From positions 1 through 55,355 of the forward strand of contig CANJCB010000026.1 in assembly GCA_947473305.1 (NCBI GenBank): a DNA stretch of 55,355 nucleotides, read 5' to 3'. Each line of letters starts with the position of its first letter. The first letter of the stretch is position 1. Of the stretch, positions 15,426 through 24,489 are shown one piece after another. A program made the position numbers and the translations under genes. The notes beneath the pieces are model-generated. The model made no database searches. It was not told the origin of the DNA and saw only the letters and a list, made by a program, of their open reading frames with translations. Source of the DNA: Rhodospirillales bacterium. GTDB taxonomy: Bacteria; Pseudomonadota; Alphaproteobacteria; ATCC43930; CGMCC-115725.

Positions 15426-17786
15426 ATGGATCAACGGAAACACAAAGAAGAAGCGCAAGGCCCCGCCATCACGCTTCGATCGGATGGCATGGTGCTGGAC
15501 CCGGTTTGCGGAATGGCCGTGGACCCGGCGTCCTCGAAGCAGCAGGCGGAGTTTCGTGGGGCGACCTACCATTTTTGTAGCGCCGGCTGCCGAGCGAAAT
15601 TTATCACCGACCCGGCTAAATACCTGCAGTCTCCCGAGAAGCCCCCGTCGAAAGCCATCGCTACGCCGGGCAGGATCTACACCTGTCCCATGCACCCGCA
15701 AGTTCGCCAGGACCATCCCGGTAATTGTCCTATCTGCGGCATGACGCTTGAACCTTTGCAGGTGTCCGGAGAGGCGGAACCTAACGATGAACTCGCCGAC
15801 ATGAGCCGGCGTTTCTGGGTCGGGCTTGGGCTTACCCTGCCGGTGTTCATCCTCGAGATGGGTGGCCATATTCCGTGGCTCGGTCTGCACGACCTCGTGC
15901 CAGAACGTATTTCGATATGGATCCAGTTTGCCCTATCGACCCCAGTCGTCCTTTGGGCGGGGTGGCCCTTCTTCCAGCGTGCCGTGGCGTCGGTACGCTC
16001 TGGCCATCTCAACATGTTCACGCTGATCGCGCTCGGCACGGGTGCGGCTTACCTGTACAGCCTGGCTGCGACCTTCGCGCCGGCTCTGTTCCCGGCCGGG
16101 TTCCAGATGATGGGCGGGACGGTCGCCGTCTACTATGAGGCAGCCGCAGTCATCACAGTGCTTGTCCTGCTCGGCCAAGTGTTGGAGCTAAGAGCGCGCG
16201 ATCAGACGGGAGGAGCGATCCGTGCCTTGCTCAACCTCGCCCCAAAAACAGCGCGACGCCTGCGCGAAGGCGGCGAAGACGAGGAGATCGCCCTTGATGA
16301 GGTGCAGGTTGGGGACCGTCTCCGCGTCCGGCCGGGCGAAGGCGTGCCGGTCGACGGCACCGTGGTGGATGGCAGAAGCGCCGTGAACGAATCCATGGTC
16401 ACGGGCGAATCGATGCCGTCGCCAAAGGAGGCCGATGACAAGGTCATCGGAGGTACAGTCAATGGAACAGGCTCTCTCGTCGTGCGCGCCGACGCGCTCG
16501 GTGCGGGCGGAATGCTGTCGCGTATCGTGGCCATGGTCGCCGAGGCGCAGCGCAGCCGGGCTCCGATCCAGAAGTTGGCAGACTCGGTCGCCGGCTACTT
16601 CGTACCGGCGGTGCTAGTCATCTCCGTTCTCGCTTTCATCGCATGGGCGATCTGGGGTCCGACGCCCGCGCTTGCCTATGGTCTGATCGCGGCGGTATCG
16701 GTCGTCATCATCGCCTGCCCCTGCGCTCTCGGTCTCGCTACACCCATGTCGATCATGGTTGGGGTGGGGAAAGGGGCTGGAGCTGGCGTCCTTATCAAGT
16801 CGGCCGAGAGCCTGGAGCGCATGGAGAAGGTCGACACCCTGGTGGTGGACAAGACCGGTACGCTGACCGAGGGCAAACCCCGCATCACGTCGGTCGTCCC
16901 CTACGCCGAGTTGACTGAAGATGACCTGCTGCGGCTGGCATCCAGCCTCGAACGGTCGAGTGAGCATCCGCTTGCCGCCGCCGTCATGGCCGATGCCAAG
17001 GCGAAGAACCTCATGGTCGAGGAACCTTCCGACTTCGCATCGGTAACCGGGAAAGGCATCACCGGGAAGGTCGGTGGGCGATCCGTGGCGCTGGGCAATG
17101 CCAAGCTCATGACAGACCAGGGGATCGATCTCGGCGAATTGGCCGCGAAGGCGGACCAACTGCGGGGCTCCGGCGCCACGGCATTATTCCTGTGCGTGGA
17201 TGGTAAGCCGGGAGGGATCATCGCGATTGCCGATCCGATCAAGACGACGACGCGCGCGGCGCTGGACAGCCTACGAGCTGACCATATCCACATCGTCATG
17301 CTAACGGGCGATAACAAAACGACCGCTCTGGCGGTGGCTCGCCAACTCGGCATAGACGACGTCGAGGCGGACGTGCTGCCAGAGGACAAGAACCGCATCG
17401 TGAAGAAACTGCGTGCCGAGGGGAAGATCGTCGCCATGGCGGGCGACGGCGTGAACGACGCGCCGGCTTTGGCCGAGGCCGACGTGGGCATTGCGATGGG
17501 GACGGGCACGGAAGTCGCGATCCAGAGCGCCGGGGTGACGCTGGTCAAGGGCGACCTCGCCGGAATTGCGCGAGCCCGAGCACTTAGCCGTATGACCATG
17601 CGCAACATTCGACAGAACCTAGTGTTCGCCTTCGCCTACAACGTGATCGGCATTCCGGTGGCCGCGGGCGTGCTCTATCCGACTTTTGGCATTCTGCTCA
17701 GCCCGGTGGTCGCGGCCCTCGCCATGTCACTGAGTTCCGTGTCCGTCATTGCCAATGCGTTGCGGCTTCGCGCGGCGCACCTCTGA
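15426..17786 (+). CDS. copA: Cu(I)-exporting P1B-type ATPase with N-terminal YHS domain
   Basis: Pumps Cu(I) from the cytoplasm at the cost of ATP; 786 residues. Instead of a CxxC ferredoxin-like domain it has a YHS domain (about 23-67: DPVCGMAVDP, YHFCSAGCRAKF) followed by a heavy-metal-binding segment (about 84-111: YTCPMHPQV, CPICGMTLEPL). The core is complete: translocation motif IACPCALGLATP (CPC at about 430), actuator motif VTGESMP, phosphorylation site DKTGTLTEGKP (D475), SSEHPLAAAV, and the hinge GDGVNDAPAL. A FixK-like box lies upstream. The LemA and two TPM-domain genes follow closely on the same strand, probably in one transcript. Confidence 0.93.
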   Translation: MDQRKHKEEAQGPAITLRSDGMVLDPVCGMAVDPASSKQQAEFRGATYHFCSAGCRAKFITDPAKYLQSPEKPPSKAIATPGRIYTCPMHPQVRQDHPGNCPICGMTLEPLQVSGEAEPNDELADMSRRFWVGLGLTLPVFILEMGGHIPWLGLHDLVPERISIWIQFALSTPVVLWAGWPFFQRAVASVRSGHLNMFTLIALGTGAAYLYSLAATFAPALFPAGFQMMGGTVAVYYEAAAVITVLVLLGQVLELRARDQTGGAIRALLNLAPKTARRLREGGEDEEIALDEVQVGDRLRVRPGEGVPVDGTVVDGRSAVNESMVTGESMPSPKEADDKVIGGTVNGTGSLVVRADALGAGGMLSRIVAMVAEAQRSRAPIQKLADSVAGYFVPAVLVISVLAFIAWAIWGPTPALAYGLIAAVSVVIIACPCALGLATPMSIMVGVGKGAGAGVLIKSAESLERMEKVDTLVVDKTGTLTEGKPRITSVVPYAELTEDDLLRLASSLERSSEHPLAAAVMADAKAKNLMVEEPSDFASVTGKGITGKVGGRSVALGNAKLMTDQGIDLGELAAKADQLRGSGATALFLCVDGKPGGIIAIADPIKTTTRAALDSLRADHIHIVMLTGDNKTTALAVARQLGIDDVEADVLPEDKNRIVKKLRAEGKIVAMAGDGVNDAPALAEADVGIAMGTGTEVAIQSAGVTLVKGDLAGIARARALSRMTMRNIRQNLVFAFAYNVIGIPVAAGVLYPTFGILLSPVVAALAMSLSSVSVIANALRLRAAHL

Positions 17787-17833
17787 GACTTAGCGAACAA
17801 GCCTGGGCAAATTGCCCATTTTGGAGAAACACC

Positions 17834-18445
17834 ATGCCCGGCTCACATTCACGCACGTCGCTCCCGTTCCGCATAGCGTTCCTTGTGCCCCTTCTCTGCC
17901 TTTTGCTGACAGGTTGCGGGTTCAACAACATCCCGACCTACGAGGAACAGGCGAAGGCCAAGTGGTCGGATGTGCTGAACCAGTATCAACGTCGGTCGGA
18001 TCTCATTCCGAACCTGGTTGAAACGGTGAAGGGCTTTGCTAAGCAGGAGAGCGGCGTGCTGGAGGCGGTGACGTCGGCACGTGCGGCAGCCACGTCGGTA
18101 AAAGTCGACGCGAGCACCATCACGGATCCCGAAACATTCAAGAAATTCCAGGAAGCTCAGGCGCAGCTATCCGGCTCGCTCGGCCGCCTGCTCGCCATTA
18201 CCGAGAACTATCCGAACCTCAAGTCCAACCAGAACTTTCTGGCCCTCCAGTCACAGCTTGAGGGTACGGAGAACCGCATCGCCGTCGCGCGCCGCGACTA
18301 CATTGAGGCTGTGCGGGTCTACAACACCGAACTGAAGACATTTCCCGGTTCGGTCTGGGCGCGCATTTTCTACACGAGCAACAAGCCGATGGAGGAATTC
18401 ACGGTGGCCGACAGCGTGAAGACTGTTCCCGCCGTCAAGTTCTAG
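17834..18445 (+). CDS. LemA-family lipoprotein
   Basis: LemA proteins are membrane-anchored, mostly coiled-coil proteins of unclear function. The 203-residue product has a lipobox (LLLTGC, Cys28) and the diagnostic segments YEEQAKAKWSDVLNQYQRRS, LIPNLVETVKGF, AITENYPNLKSNQNFLALQS and RRDYIEAVRVYN. It starts 47 bp after copA and ends 10 bp before a TPM-domain gene. LemA next to YgcG/TPM genes is a frequent pairing in bacteria, and here the pair is attached to a copper ATPase. A role in envelope maintenance under copper stress is inference only. Confidence 0.9.
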   Translation: MPGSHSRTSLPFRIAFLVPLLCLLLTGCGFNNIPTYEEQAKAKWSDVLNQYQRRSDLIPNLVETVKGFAKQESGVLEAVTSARAAATSVKVDASTITDPETFKKFQEAQAQLSGSLGRLLAITENYPNLKSNQNFLALQSQLEGTENRIAVARRDYIEAVRVYNTELKTFPGSVWARIFYTSNKPMEEFTVADSVKTVPAVKF

Positions 18446-18455
18446 GCGGCCTCCG

Positions 18456-19226
18456 GTGATCCACCGCGCTGTCGTCACGCTGGTCGCTTGGCTCTGCCTC
18501 ACCTGCGTCGGTGTGGCCCAGACGCCGGCGACCACATCGTTGACCTTTCCAACGCTTACCGGACGGGTCGTGGACGAGGCTGGGCTGCTTTCGGCGGGAG
18601 ATCGCGCATCGCTCACCACCTCTCTCGCAGATCTTGAGGCGAGGACGATGGACCAGCTTGTAATTGTCACGCTGAAGTCGCTCCAGGGGACGACGATCGA
18701 GGACTACGGCTATCAGCTTGGGCGGCAGTGGGGGATTGGACAGAAAGTTAAGGATAACGGCGTCCTGCTGATCGTCGCACCCACCGAGCGCAAAGTGCGG
18801 ATCGAGGTGGGTTACGGCCTCGAAGGCACGCTCACCGACGCCATGACGAAAGTGATCATCGAGAACGCGATCCTCCCCTCGTTCAAAGCGGGAGATTTCG
18901 CGGGTGGCATTAAGAATGGCACCGGTCAGATTATCCAGTTGCTCGTCGGGGATGCGGGGAGCGTCCCCACCGCAGCGACAAAGACAGCAACACCCGCCGG
19001 ATCGAGCGCGGACACGCCTGTCTGGCTTGTCATTCTTCTGGGTGTCGGAGGAGTGGGAGTGCTGATCTTTTGCGCCGTCACGGGCGGAGCTGCCTGCCGG
19101 GGGATTATCCAGATCCTTTTCCTGCTCGCCCTGTCGGGGAGGGGCGGATCCTCGCGCGACAGATCGTCTTCGTTTTCCGGAGGCGGTGGCTCCTTCGGAG
19201 GGGGCGGAAGCTCTGGAAGCTGGTGA
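18456..19226 (+). CDS. TPM-domain (YgcG-type) membrane protein
   Basis: The 256-residue product has a signal peptide, then a TPM/DUF477 domain ([70 protein letters not shown]). A Thr/Pro-rich linker leads to a single membrane helix ([20 protein letters not shown]), and the end is a Gly/Ser-rich tail ([18 protein letters not shown]), the usual YgcG architecture. The start is GTG at 18456, 10 bp after lemA, and the next TPM gene begins 11 bp after its stop. TPM proteins are linked to photosystem repair and respiratory complexes in other organisms; the role here is unknown. Confidence 0.88.
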   Translation: MIHRAVVTLVAWLCLTCVGVAQTPATTSLTFPTLTGRVVDEAGLLSAGDRASLTTSLADLEARTMDQLVIVTLKSLQGTTIEDYGYQLGRQWGIGQKVKDNGVLLIVAPTERKVRIEVGYGLEGTLTDAMTKVIIENAILPSFKAGDFAGGIKNGTGQIIQLLVGDAGSVPTAATKTATPAGSSADTPVWLVILLGVGGVGVLIFCAVTGGAACRGIIQILFLLALSGRGGSSRDRSSSFSGGGGSFGGGGSSGSW

Positions 19227-19237
19227 GGAAAGAGACA

Positions 19238-19846
19238 ATGATCAGCGAATCTGACAAAGCCCGTGTCACGGTGGCGATCCGCGAGGCGGAGTCGCACACC
19301 GCCGGAGAGATCTTTTGCGTTATCGCCCAGCACTCTGGGGACTATCGGCTTGTTCCCATCGCATGGGCGGCAGCGGTGGCTTTGTTCGCTCCGCTCCCCT
19401 TGCTTGGCCTCACAAACTGGTCCGCGCCGGTCGTCTACCTCCTGCAAATCATCGTCTTCCTGCTGGTGGCTATGGCCCTGTCACACTCGCAGTTCCGGTT
19501 TAGGATCGTGCCACGCCAGACCCAGCACGACCGCGCCCATGCCGAAGCGATGCGCCAGTTTTACGCGCAGGGGATCGACAAGACCGAACACCGCACGGGT
19601 GTGCTTATCTTCGCTTCGGCTGCCGAACGGTATGTGGAGGTCGTTGCCGATGCTGGGATCAACGACAAGGTCCCTTCAACCGTCTGGGACGAAGCGGTTC
19701 ACGCGCTGGTGTCGGCTGTAAAGGACGGCCGCCCAGCGGACGGTTTCGTGGCTGCGGTGGAGCGATGCGGGGCGGTTCTTGCTGAACATTTTCCGCCCGG
19801 TGCCCTGAAACGCGACGAACTGACTGATAAGCTATTGGAGATTTGA
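19238..19846 (+). CDS. second TPM-domain membrane protein
   Basis: The 202-residue product begins with a short helix ([20 protein letters not shown]) and [16 protein letters not shown], the start of a TPM domain interrupted by two membrane helices ([32 protein letters not shown]). The rest of the domain follows ([36 protein letters not shown]). This matches the cytoplasm-facing TPM proteins found as a second copy beside YgcG and LemA. The ATG at 19238 has AGGAAAGAG upstream. It is the last gene of the copA-lemA-TPM-TPM run. Confidence 0.85.
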   Translation: MISESDKARVTVAIREAESHTAGEIFCVIAQHSGDYRLVPIAWAAAVALFAPLPLLGLTNWSAPVVYLLQIIVFLLVAMALSHSQFRFRIVPRQTQHDRAHAEAMRQFYAQGIDKTEHRTGVLIFASAAERYVEVVADAGINDKVPSTVWDEAVHALVSAVKDGRPADGFVAAVERCGAVLAEHFPPGALKRDELTDKLLEI

Positions 19847-20449
19847 TCGGGGACGCTCGAACAGGGTCCATAGAAGCGTGCTTTGTTATCGTATGAGTTT
19901 ACGCCGGCGCGCTGCACCTATCCCGAGCGGCTAGATATCAAGGATGAGTTCCTCCGCCGTTTCGAGAAAGCCTCCCTGCCGGAGCATCGGCTCTTGACTT
20001 TGGGCCTTCATAATCGGGCGCATTCCGTCAGAAGAGCCAGCGACCTTCTTGCCGATTTCCTGCGTTCCACCTGGCGTCCAATCTACAGGACGCGGCGGCA
20101 AACCAAGCAAGCGGCCAGACACGCTCGCTAGCTGGGTCAGTACGCCGTCGCGCAAGACTTGAGGCGTAGCGCGAGTACGATGGCGGCTTACACCCATATG
20201 GGGTGGACCAGTCCTCTCCATTTATCGACGCCTACGGATCCCTGCGCGTCGCTGCGGCCGGTTTGTTGCCCGCAGGGTACCTTTTGCATCGCAGCGCCAG
20301 TTCTTCAAAATCCCATTCGAGGTGCTGAGCGCCGGTTTGCTCGGGATGTTTCGGTCATGGATCATCGTCTGAACGCGCTTGCTGACCGAATCCGATTTAC
20401 ATGATCCTCCACTGGGCTTGGGCCTCGATGCCGAGGCCCTTCTTGAGCA
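19847..20449. other. gene-poor stretch with one doubtful minus-strand frame (19931-20221)
   Basis: About 600 bases between the TPM gene and the HTH gene. A minus-strand frame of 96 codons (19931-20221) ends ELILDI and contains GRLLGLPPRPVDWTPGGTQE, which reads like the C-terminal end of a real protein, but a stop sits directly before its ATG and there is no ribosome site. It may be the remnant of a longer gene. No family is recognised. No RNA gene or terminator was seen. Confidence 0.3.
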
Positions 20450-20917
20450 CTATCCGGGGGAATTATGTTGATGCTCACGCTTTCGCCAGCCGACATGCCC
20501 ATCTATCACCGCGGGAACCTCTTCCCTCCCAACCAGCAGCCCTGCATCGCTGAGGTTCTGGGCAGTAAGCTTCGCCAAACGGAAGGCTTGGCGATGTTCG
20601 ACCTCCGGGATCATGACCTTTATCTTGTCAAGGATGATCCCAGCCGTCGGGCTGAGATAGGCCAACTTCCGCACCACCCGCGCCAGTTCTGGACTGATGT
20701 GACACCTTCCGATGAGGAACTGATGGATGAGGCTCGCATTACACCCGAGCGCACGGGCAAGTGGTAGCCGCCATCGCTTCCCGAATATCACCTCGCCAGC
20801 GGCGGTGAGCATCGCGGGCGTCATCGGTCCATCACATTCGGCAGCCATGAGCGACACTTTCTCGATGTGACCAAAACGACCGGCAGGCTCGAGGATGGCG
20901 GTCGGCATTGCTGCCAC
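20450..20917 (-). CDS. HTH-domain protein, probable regulator of the mobile element
   Basis: The 155-residue product contains a helix-turn-helix near the middle (FGKRWRLPLARALGCNASLI followed by HQFLIGRCHISPELARVVRK), similar in layout to phage-type and plasmid-type DNA-binding proteins. The C-terminal part is unrecognised. The start is uncertain: GTG 20917 gives the full frame, while ATG 20848 would begin just before the conserved-looking MTPAMLTAAGEVIFG. It is divergent from the XRE-type regulator at 20978, across about 60 bp that is AT-rich and carries GTTTAA/TTAAAC-like repeats. A role in controlling excision or transfer genes is inferred from position only. Confidence 0.6.
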   Translation of the reverse strand: MAAMPTAILEPAGRFGHIEKVSLMAAECDGPMTPAMLTAAGEVIFGKRWRLPLARALGCNASLIHQFLIGRCHISPELARVVRKLAYLSPTAGIILDKIKVMIPEVEHRQAFRLAKLTAQNLSDAGLLVGREEVPAVIDGHVGWRKREHQHNSPG

Positions 20918-20977
20918 AATCGTTTAAGAATATGTCGTCTGTAAACCGTTGTTTAATAGCCTTCAAGATGATTCGGT

Positions 20978-21247
20978 TTGGGCGTGGACGCTCGAGCGCT
21001 GGTGGCGCGCAATTTACGACGGCTGCGTGTTAGGCGCGGGCTGTCTCAGGAATCCTTGGCGGTCGATGCCGGTATCGATCGCACCTATGTCAGCGGCCTA
21101 GAACGGGGCCTTGAAAATCCGACTGTGGCCGTTCTTGAGCGATTGGCGACCGCGCTCAATTCGGAAATTGTTGAGTTCTTTGTTGTACCCGGCCCGGACG
21201 ATCCGGTCCCCTCACCGCTTCCTAGCGGCAGGCGACGGAGGACCTGA
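20978..21247 (+). CDS. XRE/Cro-type transcriptional regulator
   Basis: The 89-residue protein is a single HTH domain: VARNLRRLRVRRGLSQESLA, VDAGIDRTYVSGLERG, NPTVAVLERLATALN, then a short tail. It is probably a DNA-binding repressor, as is common in mobile elements. The start is TTG 20978 or GTG 20984; neither has a strong ribosome site. Its last 36 bases overlap the 3' end of the TetR gene on the other strand, so the two are convergent and could interfere with each other. Confidence 0.82.
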   Translation: MGVDARALVARNLRRLRVRRGLSQESLAVDAGIDRTYVSGLERGLENPTVAVLERLATALNSEIVEFFVVPGPDDPVPSPLPSGRRRRT

Positions 21248-21850
21248 GGCATTTTTGCGGAGAGCCTTTCTAGGCGTAAGTGCCGCGGTCGCTGCCTCGG
21301 TAAGGACCTCAACCCAATCTATGGAAATGCCTCCCGCGCCACGCGGCTCCGCTCCGGCGTCTACCGCGATCATCGCAGGCCCCAACATAACCGCATAAAG
21401 CTGGCTCGGCGAAAGGGACACGATTTCCTTCGGAGCCCGTTTGGCTGCCCAGCCCGCTAACACAAGTGCAAGGCGCCGCTGGAGGCGCAGGCTCCGGCCG
21501 TTCCAGTTGGCCGGGGTGAACGGTTCCAGGTTTCCGATCAGCTTCCCGAAATGCGGATAGAGCTTTGGCCACATCAGGCAGTTGGAAATCACAGAGCGCA
21601 GATCGCTCTTTACATCCGCCTGGCCTGCCGCCAAGGCCTTCGAGGTCGCGTCGGCGAGCCGCTCGAGGACGCGGTCGAGGACCGCCGCGGCGAGCCCGGG
21701 CTTCTTCCCGAAATTGTGTCTCGCCACAATGACTCCCAACCCGGATTGCAGCGCGATTTTTTCGAAAGTAGCCCCGTTGAAACCGTCGTGAAGAAAGAGG
21801 CTCTCCGCCGCATCTAGGATCTTGTTGCGGTTATTTGCCGAGGCAGACAT
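21212..21850 (-). CDS. TetR-family transcriptional regulator
   Basis: The N-terminal HTH reads NKILDAAESLFLHDGFNGAT then FEKIALQSGLGVIVARHNFG, with GVIVARHNF in place of the usual GVSxGTxYxHF, so the recognition helix is divergent. The C-terminal helical ligand domain is about 150 residues and ends with a basic tail (LTPRKALRKNA). ATG 21850 (212 residues) is preferred; ATG 21874 would lie inside the putative operator. The gene upstream is divergent and distant, so the main target may be its own promoter. The effector is unknown. Confidence 0.85.
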   Translation of the reverse strand: MSASANNRNKILDAAESLFLHDGFNGATFEKIALQSGLGVIVARHNFGKKPGLAAAVLDRVLERLADATSKALAAGQADVKSDLRSVISNCLMWPKLYPHFGKLIGNLEPFTPANWNGRSLRLQRRLALVLAGWAAKRAPKEIVSLSPSQLYAVMLGPAMIAVDAGAEPRGAGGISIDWVEVLTEAATAALTPRKALRKNASGPPSPAARKR

Positions 21851-21867
21851 TGGGGCTTTTCCGGTGA

Positions 21868-21910
21868 TTAGCATATTATGCTAGCATGACATGTTAACAT
21901 TAGCCAGCCA
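21868..21910. promoter_or_regulatory. palindrome cluster, candidate TetR operator
   Basis: GCATATTATGC (21871-21881) is a perfect 5+1+5 palindrome just upstream of the TetR start. It is followed by GCTAGC and then ACATGT and GTTAAC within the next 25 bases. This AT-rich group stands out from the GC-rich surroundings and is a plausible autoregulatory site. Confidence 0.4.
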
Positions 21911-22114
21911 CGGGTCCCCTTAGGCGCAGGTTTGGCGCTTTGTTGCCTGGACGAGATAGGCATGCCTGAGGTAAAAGACGACATAGATTCAATAGGTTAA
22001 TAACGCTGCGGAACCCCGGCGGTTTGCGCCTTCTGGCGAGACAGCACGGAAGTTCGGCCGCCCGCCGTGTCGTGATTTCATCATCTGGGACGTCACAACG
22101 ACGAGGGCGCAGTC

Positions 22115-22336
22115 ATGTATCCCACCCCAGACATCAGCGACGCTGGCGCATCCAGGCCCGCTGCATCATCGGTGAACCGGCTCGATCTGACGACGCCGTG
22201 GACCCGTCCGGCTCAGCCGGTGGTCAATATCAGGTTGCTCGATCTGGTGAAGCTTTTGGCGCGCCAGGCTGCCGCCGAGTTCCTTCCGCCGGGCGGCCAT
22301 GTCGTAGCCGCCGTTGTATCCGGAGCGGGGGCATGA
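22115..22336 (+). CDS. small protein coupled to the excisionase-like gene
   Basis: The 73-residue product has no recognised family. It reads DISDAGASRPAASSVNRLDL and ends with a probable helix (IRLLDLVKLLARQAAAEFLP). Its TGA overlaps the ATG of the next gene (22333-22336) as ATGA, which supports real translation. It is likely part of the recombinase module; its function is unknown. Confidence 0.45.
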   Translation: MYPTPDISDAGASRPAASSVNRLDLTTPWTRPAQPVVNIRLLDLVKLLARQAAAEFLPPGGHVVAAVVSGAGA

Positions 22337-22518
22337 GCCCGCAGCCGAAACTTTCCCCCTTGATCAGCATCAAAGAAGCCGCCCAGAGGCTCGCCGTCTC
22401 AGTAAAGACCGTACGGCGCATGATCAAACGCGGTGACCTTAAGGTCTATCGCATGTGCCGTGATATTCGCATCTCCGAAGACGACCTTATCGTCTTCGCA
22501 GCAAGGAATTACGGGTAG
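22333..22518 (+). CDS. excisionase-like MerR/AlpA-type HTH protein
   Basis: The 61-residue protein is a winged-helix DNA-binding domain of the excisionase/HTH_17 type: LISIKEAAQRLAVSVKTVRR then MIKRGDLKVYRMCRDIRISE. Such proteins bind near attachment sites and control the direction of recombination, or activate integrase genes. It is coupled by a 4-nt overlap to the small gene upstream and lies 144 bp before a large tyrosine recombinase, so a recombination-directionality role is the best inference. Confidence 0.78.
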   Translation: MSPQPKLSPLISIKEAAQRLAVSVKTVRRMIKRGDLKVYRMCRDIRISEDDLIVFAARNYG

Positions 22519-22662
22519 TGAATAATCGTCCACAAATGTCCATGTCAGCCAACTACTTCTGTATTCGTCGTTAATACATGTATCCACTTACGTAATAACT
22601 AACTGTGTTGCTGTATTCACGAAAACTACCTAATGTCCACTTCAGACCTCACGAGGACAACT
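22519..22662 (+). promoter_or_regulatory. AT-rich leader with short direct repeats ahead of the recombinase genes
   Basis: This 144-bp stretch is clearly AT-richer than its surroundings. ATGTCCATGTCAG (22536-22548) recurs as ATGTCCACTTCAG (22633-22645), and CTGTATTC occurs at 22559-22566 and 22611-22618. Repeats about 50 and 97 bp apart beside an excisionase gene could be recombinase or Xis arm sites, or promoter elements. No intrinsic terminator was seen. Confidence 0.4.
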
Positions 22663-24489
22663 ATGACCACAGCATCTTACTCACGAGCCCACCTCGATTG
22701 GACCACAATTCGGACCTTGGCCGACCTTTTGGCCCTTGTCCTTGCGGACCCGAGCCTCTCCACGAAGATGAAGCAGGAGCGGGCATCGGCTATCCGCGCC
22801 ATCGGCAAGATCTATGACAAGCCGCTCAACGAAATCCCGGCACATGCTGGTTTGATCGCGAAGCGCCTGAAGACCTTCACGCCGGTCATGGCGGGAATGA
22901 CGTCCTCGCGCTTTGCCAATGTGAAGAGCCTCCTGCGGGCCGCGCTGAAGTATGCCGGCCTGACCCACATGCCGGGCCGCCATACCGAACCTCTCAGTCC
23001 TGCCTGGACCGCGCTGATGGTTGGGCGCGACCGCGACGTCCGTATCAGTCTTTCGCGCTTCAGCCATGATTGCACCTCGCGGGGGATCAGCCCGGAGGAT
23101 GTGACCGACGAGGTCATGTCGTCGTTCCGTCACCGCATGGAAACGGAGGGAATGATCAAGGATCCGAAAAACAATCACCGGAGGGCCTGCCTGGCCTGGA
23201 ACATCTTGGCTCCCCAGGTACCGAGCCTGAGGCCGGTGACCGTCCCCTCCGCGCTGCGGACCTATGCCTATGAGCCTGCGGACCTGCCCCAGACCCTTTG
23301 CGCGGACATTGAGGCGTACCTGGCGCATCTGGGCGATCCCGACATCTTCATGAAGAAGTCGTTCAATCCGTTGAGGCCGGCCTCTATCGCAACGCGGCGC
23401 CGCCAGCTCTTCGAATATGTCTCGGCCCTGATCCGGTCCGGCTATCCGGTCGAAACCCTTCTTACCCTCGCGGACGTGACCGATCCGGAGATGATGGTCG
23501 CGGCGCTCCGCTTCATCATGAACCATGCTAAATCTGCCCCGGGCAACACCAATGAGGATGCCGGCCGCGTCCACGCTTGCGGCGTTGCCGGCATGGTCTC
23601 CAAGCTGGCGAAGCATTGGGTCGAGAATACGCCCCCGACCGTGATCCAGGCGAAGGCGCAGGCCGAGCGTGGGAATATCTGCCGCAAGTTGAAGCCTCGG
23701 TATACGGGCCTTCGCGACGGCAACCGTGCCAAGCTGCGCCAGCTCGATGACGACGCGCTCGTGGAACGGTTCCTGACCATGCCCCCGCGTCTCCTGGAGA
23801 TGGCGCGTCGGGCTAAGGTTCCCACGCTCAAGATGGCCCGCCTGGTACAGCTCGCGGTCATCGTCGAGATCCTGCTGATGATCCCGATCCGGCTTACGAA
23901 CCTTGCCGGGCTGAAGATCGACAGCACGATCCTGCGCTCGCGGGCTGGCGCCTGGCACATCTCTATCCCGGGTAACCAGGTCAAGAACGGATCCCCGATC
24001 GAGGCGACGCTTCCGAAGGAGTGCCAGCCCCTTCTGGATCTCTATCTTGAAAAATACCGCCCGCTCCTGCTGGTGGGTACCTCCGATTGGTTCTTCCCCG
24101 GCCGCTTTGCCGGAGAGGCAAAGAGCCCGGACTCGCTTCGTGATGTCATTGTCGGCGGCGTCGCCAAGCACTGCGGGTTGCGGTTGCACCCCCATCTCTT
24201 CCGCCACATCTGCGCCCTCCTCTATCTCCGGGCCAACCCGGGGGCCTATGGGGTCATCCGCAACGTGCTCGGGCATAAGTCCCTGAATACGACGATCGCG
24301 AATTACTGCGGCACCGAAAGCGCCCAGGCGCTCCAGCACTATGAGCAGATGATCCTCCGTAAGCGGGAAGAGGCCACCAAGCCCATCCGCCGCCGCATCC
24401 GGAAGCCTACCGCGCCCGCCAAGATGGTCCGGACCGCGACGAAGCGCCCCCCGTCCTCCAATGCCCCGGAGGGCCATCATGGCGCCTAA
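22663..24489 (+). CDS. large tyrosine recombinase (integrase family)
   Basis: A site-specific DNA recombinase of 608 residues, unusually long; typical phage integrases are about 400. The C-terminal catalytic domain has the full set: R410 (IPIRLTNLAGL), H511-x-x-R514 (LHPHLFRHICA), H538 (VLGHKSL) and Tyr548 (IANYCG). The N-terminal 330 residues are probably an extended core-binding part. The C-terminus is basic (KPIRRRIRKPTAPAK). ATG 22663 has GAGG at the right distance; ATG 22633 lies in a repeat without one. The stop overlaps the start of the second tyrosine recombinase by 11 nt, so the two are made together, somewhat as with TnpB/TnpA of Tn554. Confidence 0.9.
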   Translation: MTTASYSRAHLDWTTIRTLADLLALVLADPSLSTKMKQERASAIRAIGKIYDKPLNEIPAHAGLIAKRLKTFTPVMAGMTSSRFANVKSLLRAALKYAGLTHMPGRHTEPLSPAWTALMVGRDRDVRISLSRFSHDCTSRGISPEDVTDEVMSSFRHRMETEGMIKDPKNNHRRACLAWNILAPQVPSLRPVTVPSALRTYAYEPADLPQTLCADIEAYLAHLGDPDIFMKKSFNPLRPASIATRRRQLFEYVSALIRSGYPVETLLTLADVTDPEMMVAALRFIMNHAKSAPGNTNEDAGRVHACGVAGMVSKLAKHWVENTPPTVIQAKAQAERGNICRKLKPRYTGLRDGNRAKLRQLDDDALVERFLTMPPRLLEMARRAKVPTLKMARLVQLAVIVEILLMIPIRLTNLAGLKIDSTILRSRAGAWHISIPGNQVKNGSPIEATLPKECQPLLDLYLEKYRPLLLVGTSDWFFPGRFAGEAKSPDSLRDVIVGGVAKHCGLRLHPHLFRHICALLYLRANPGAYGVIRNVLGHKSLNTTIANYCGTESAQALQHYEQMILRKREEATKPIRRRIRKPTAPAKMVRTATKRPPSSNAPEGHHGA

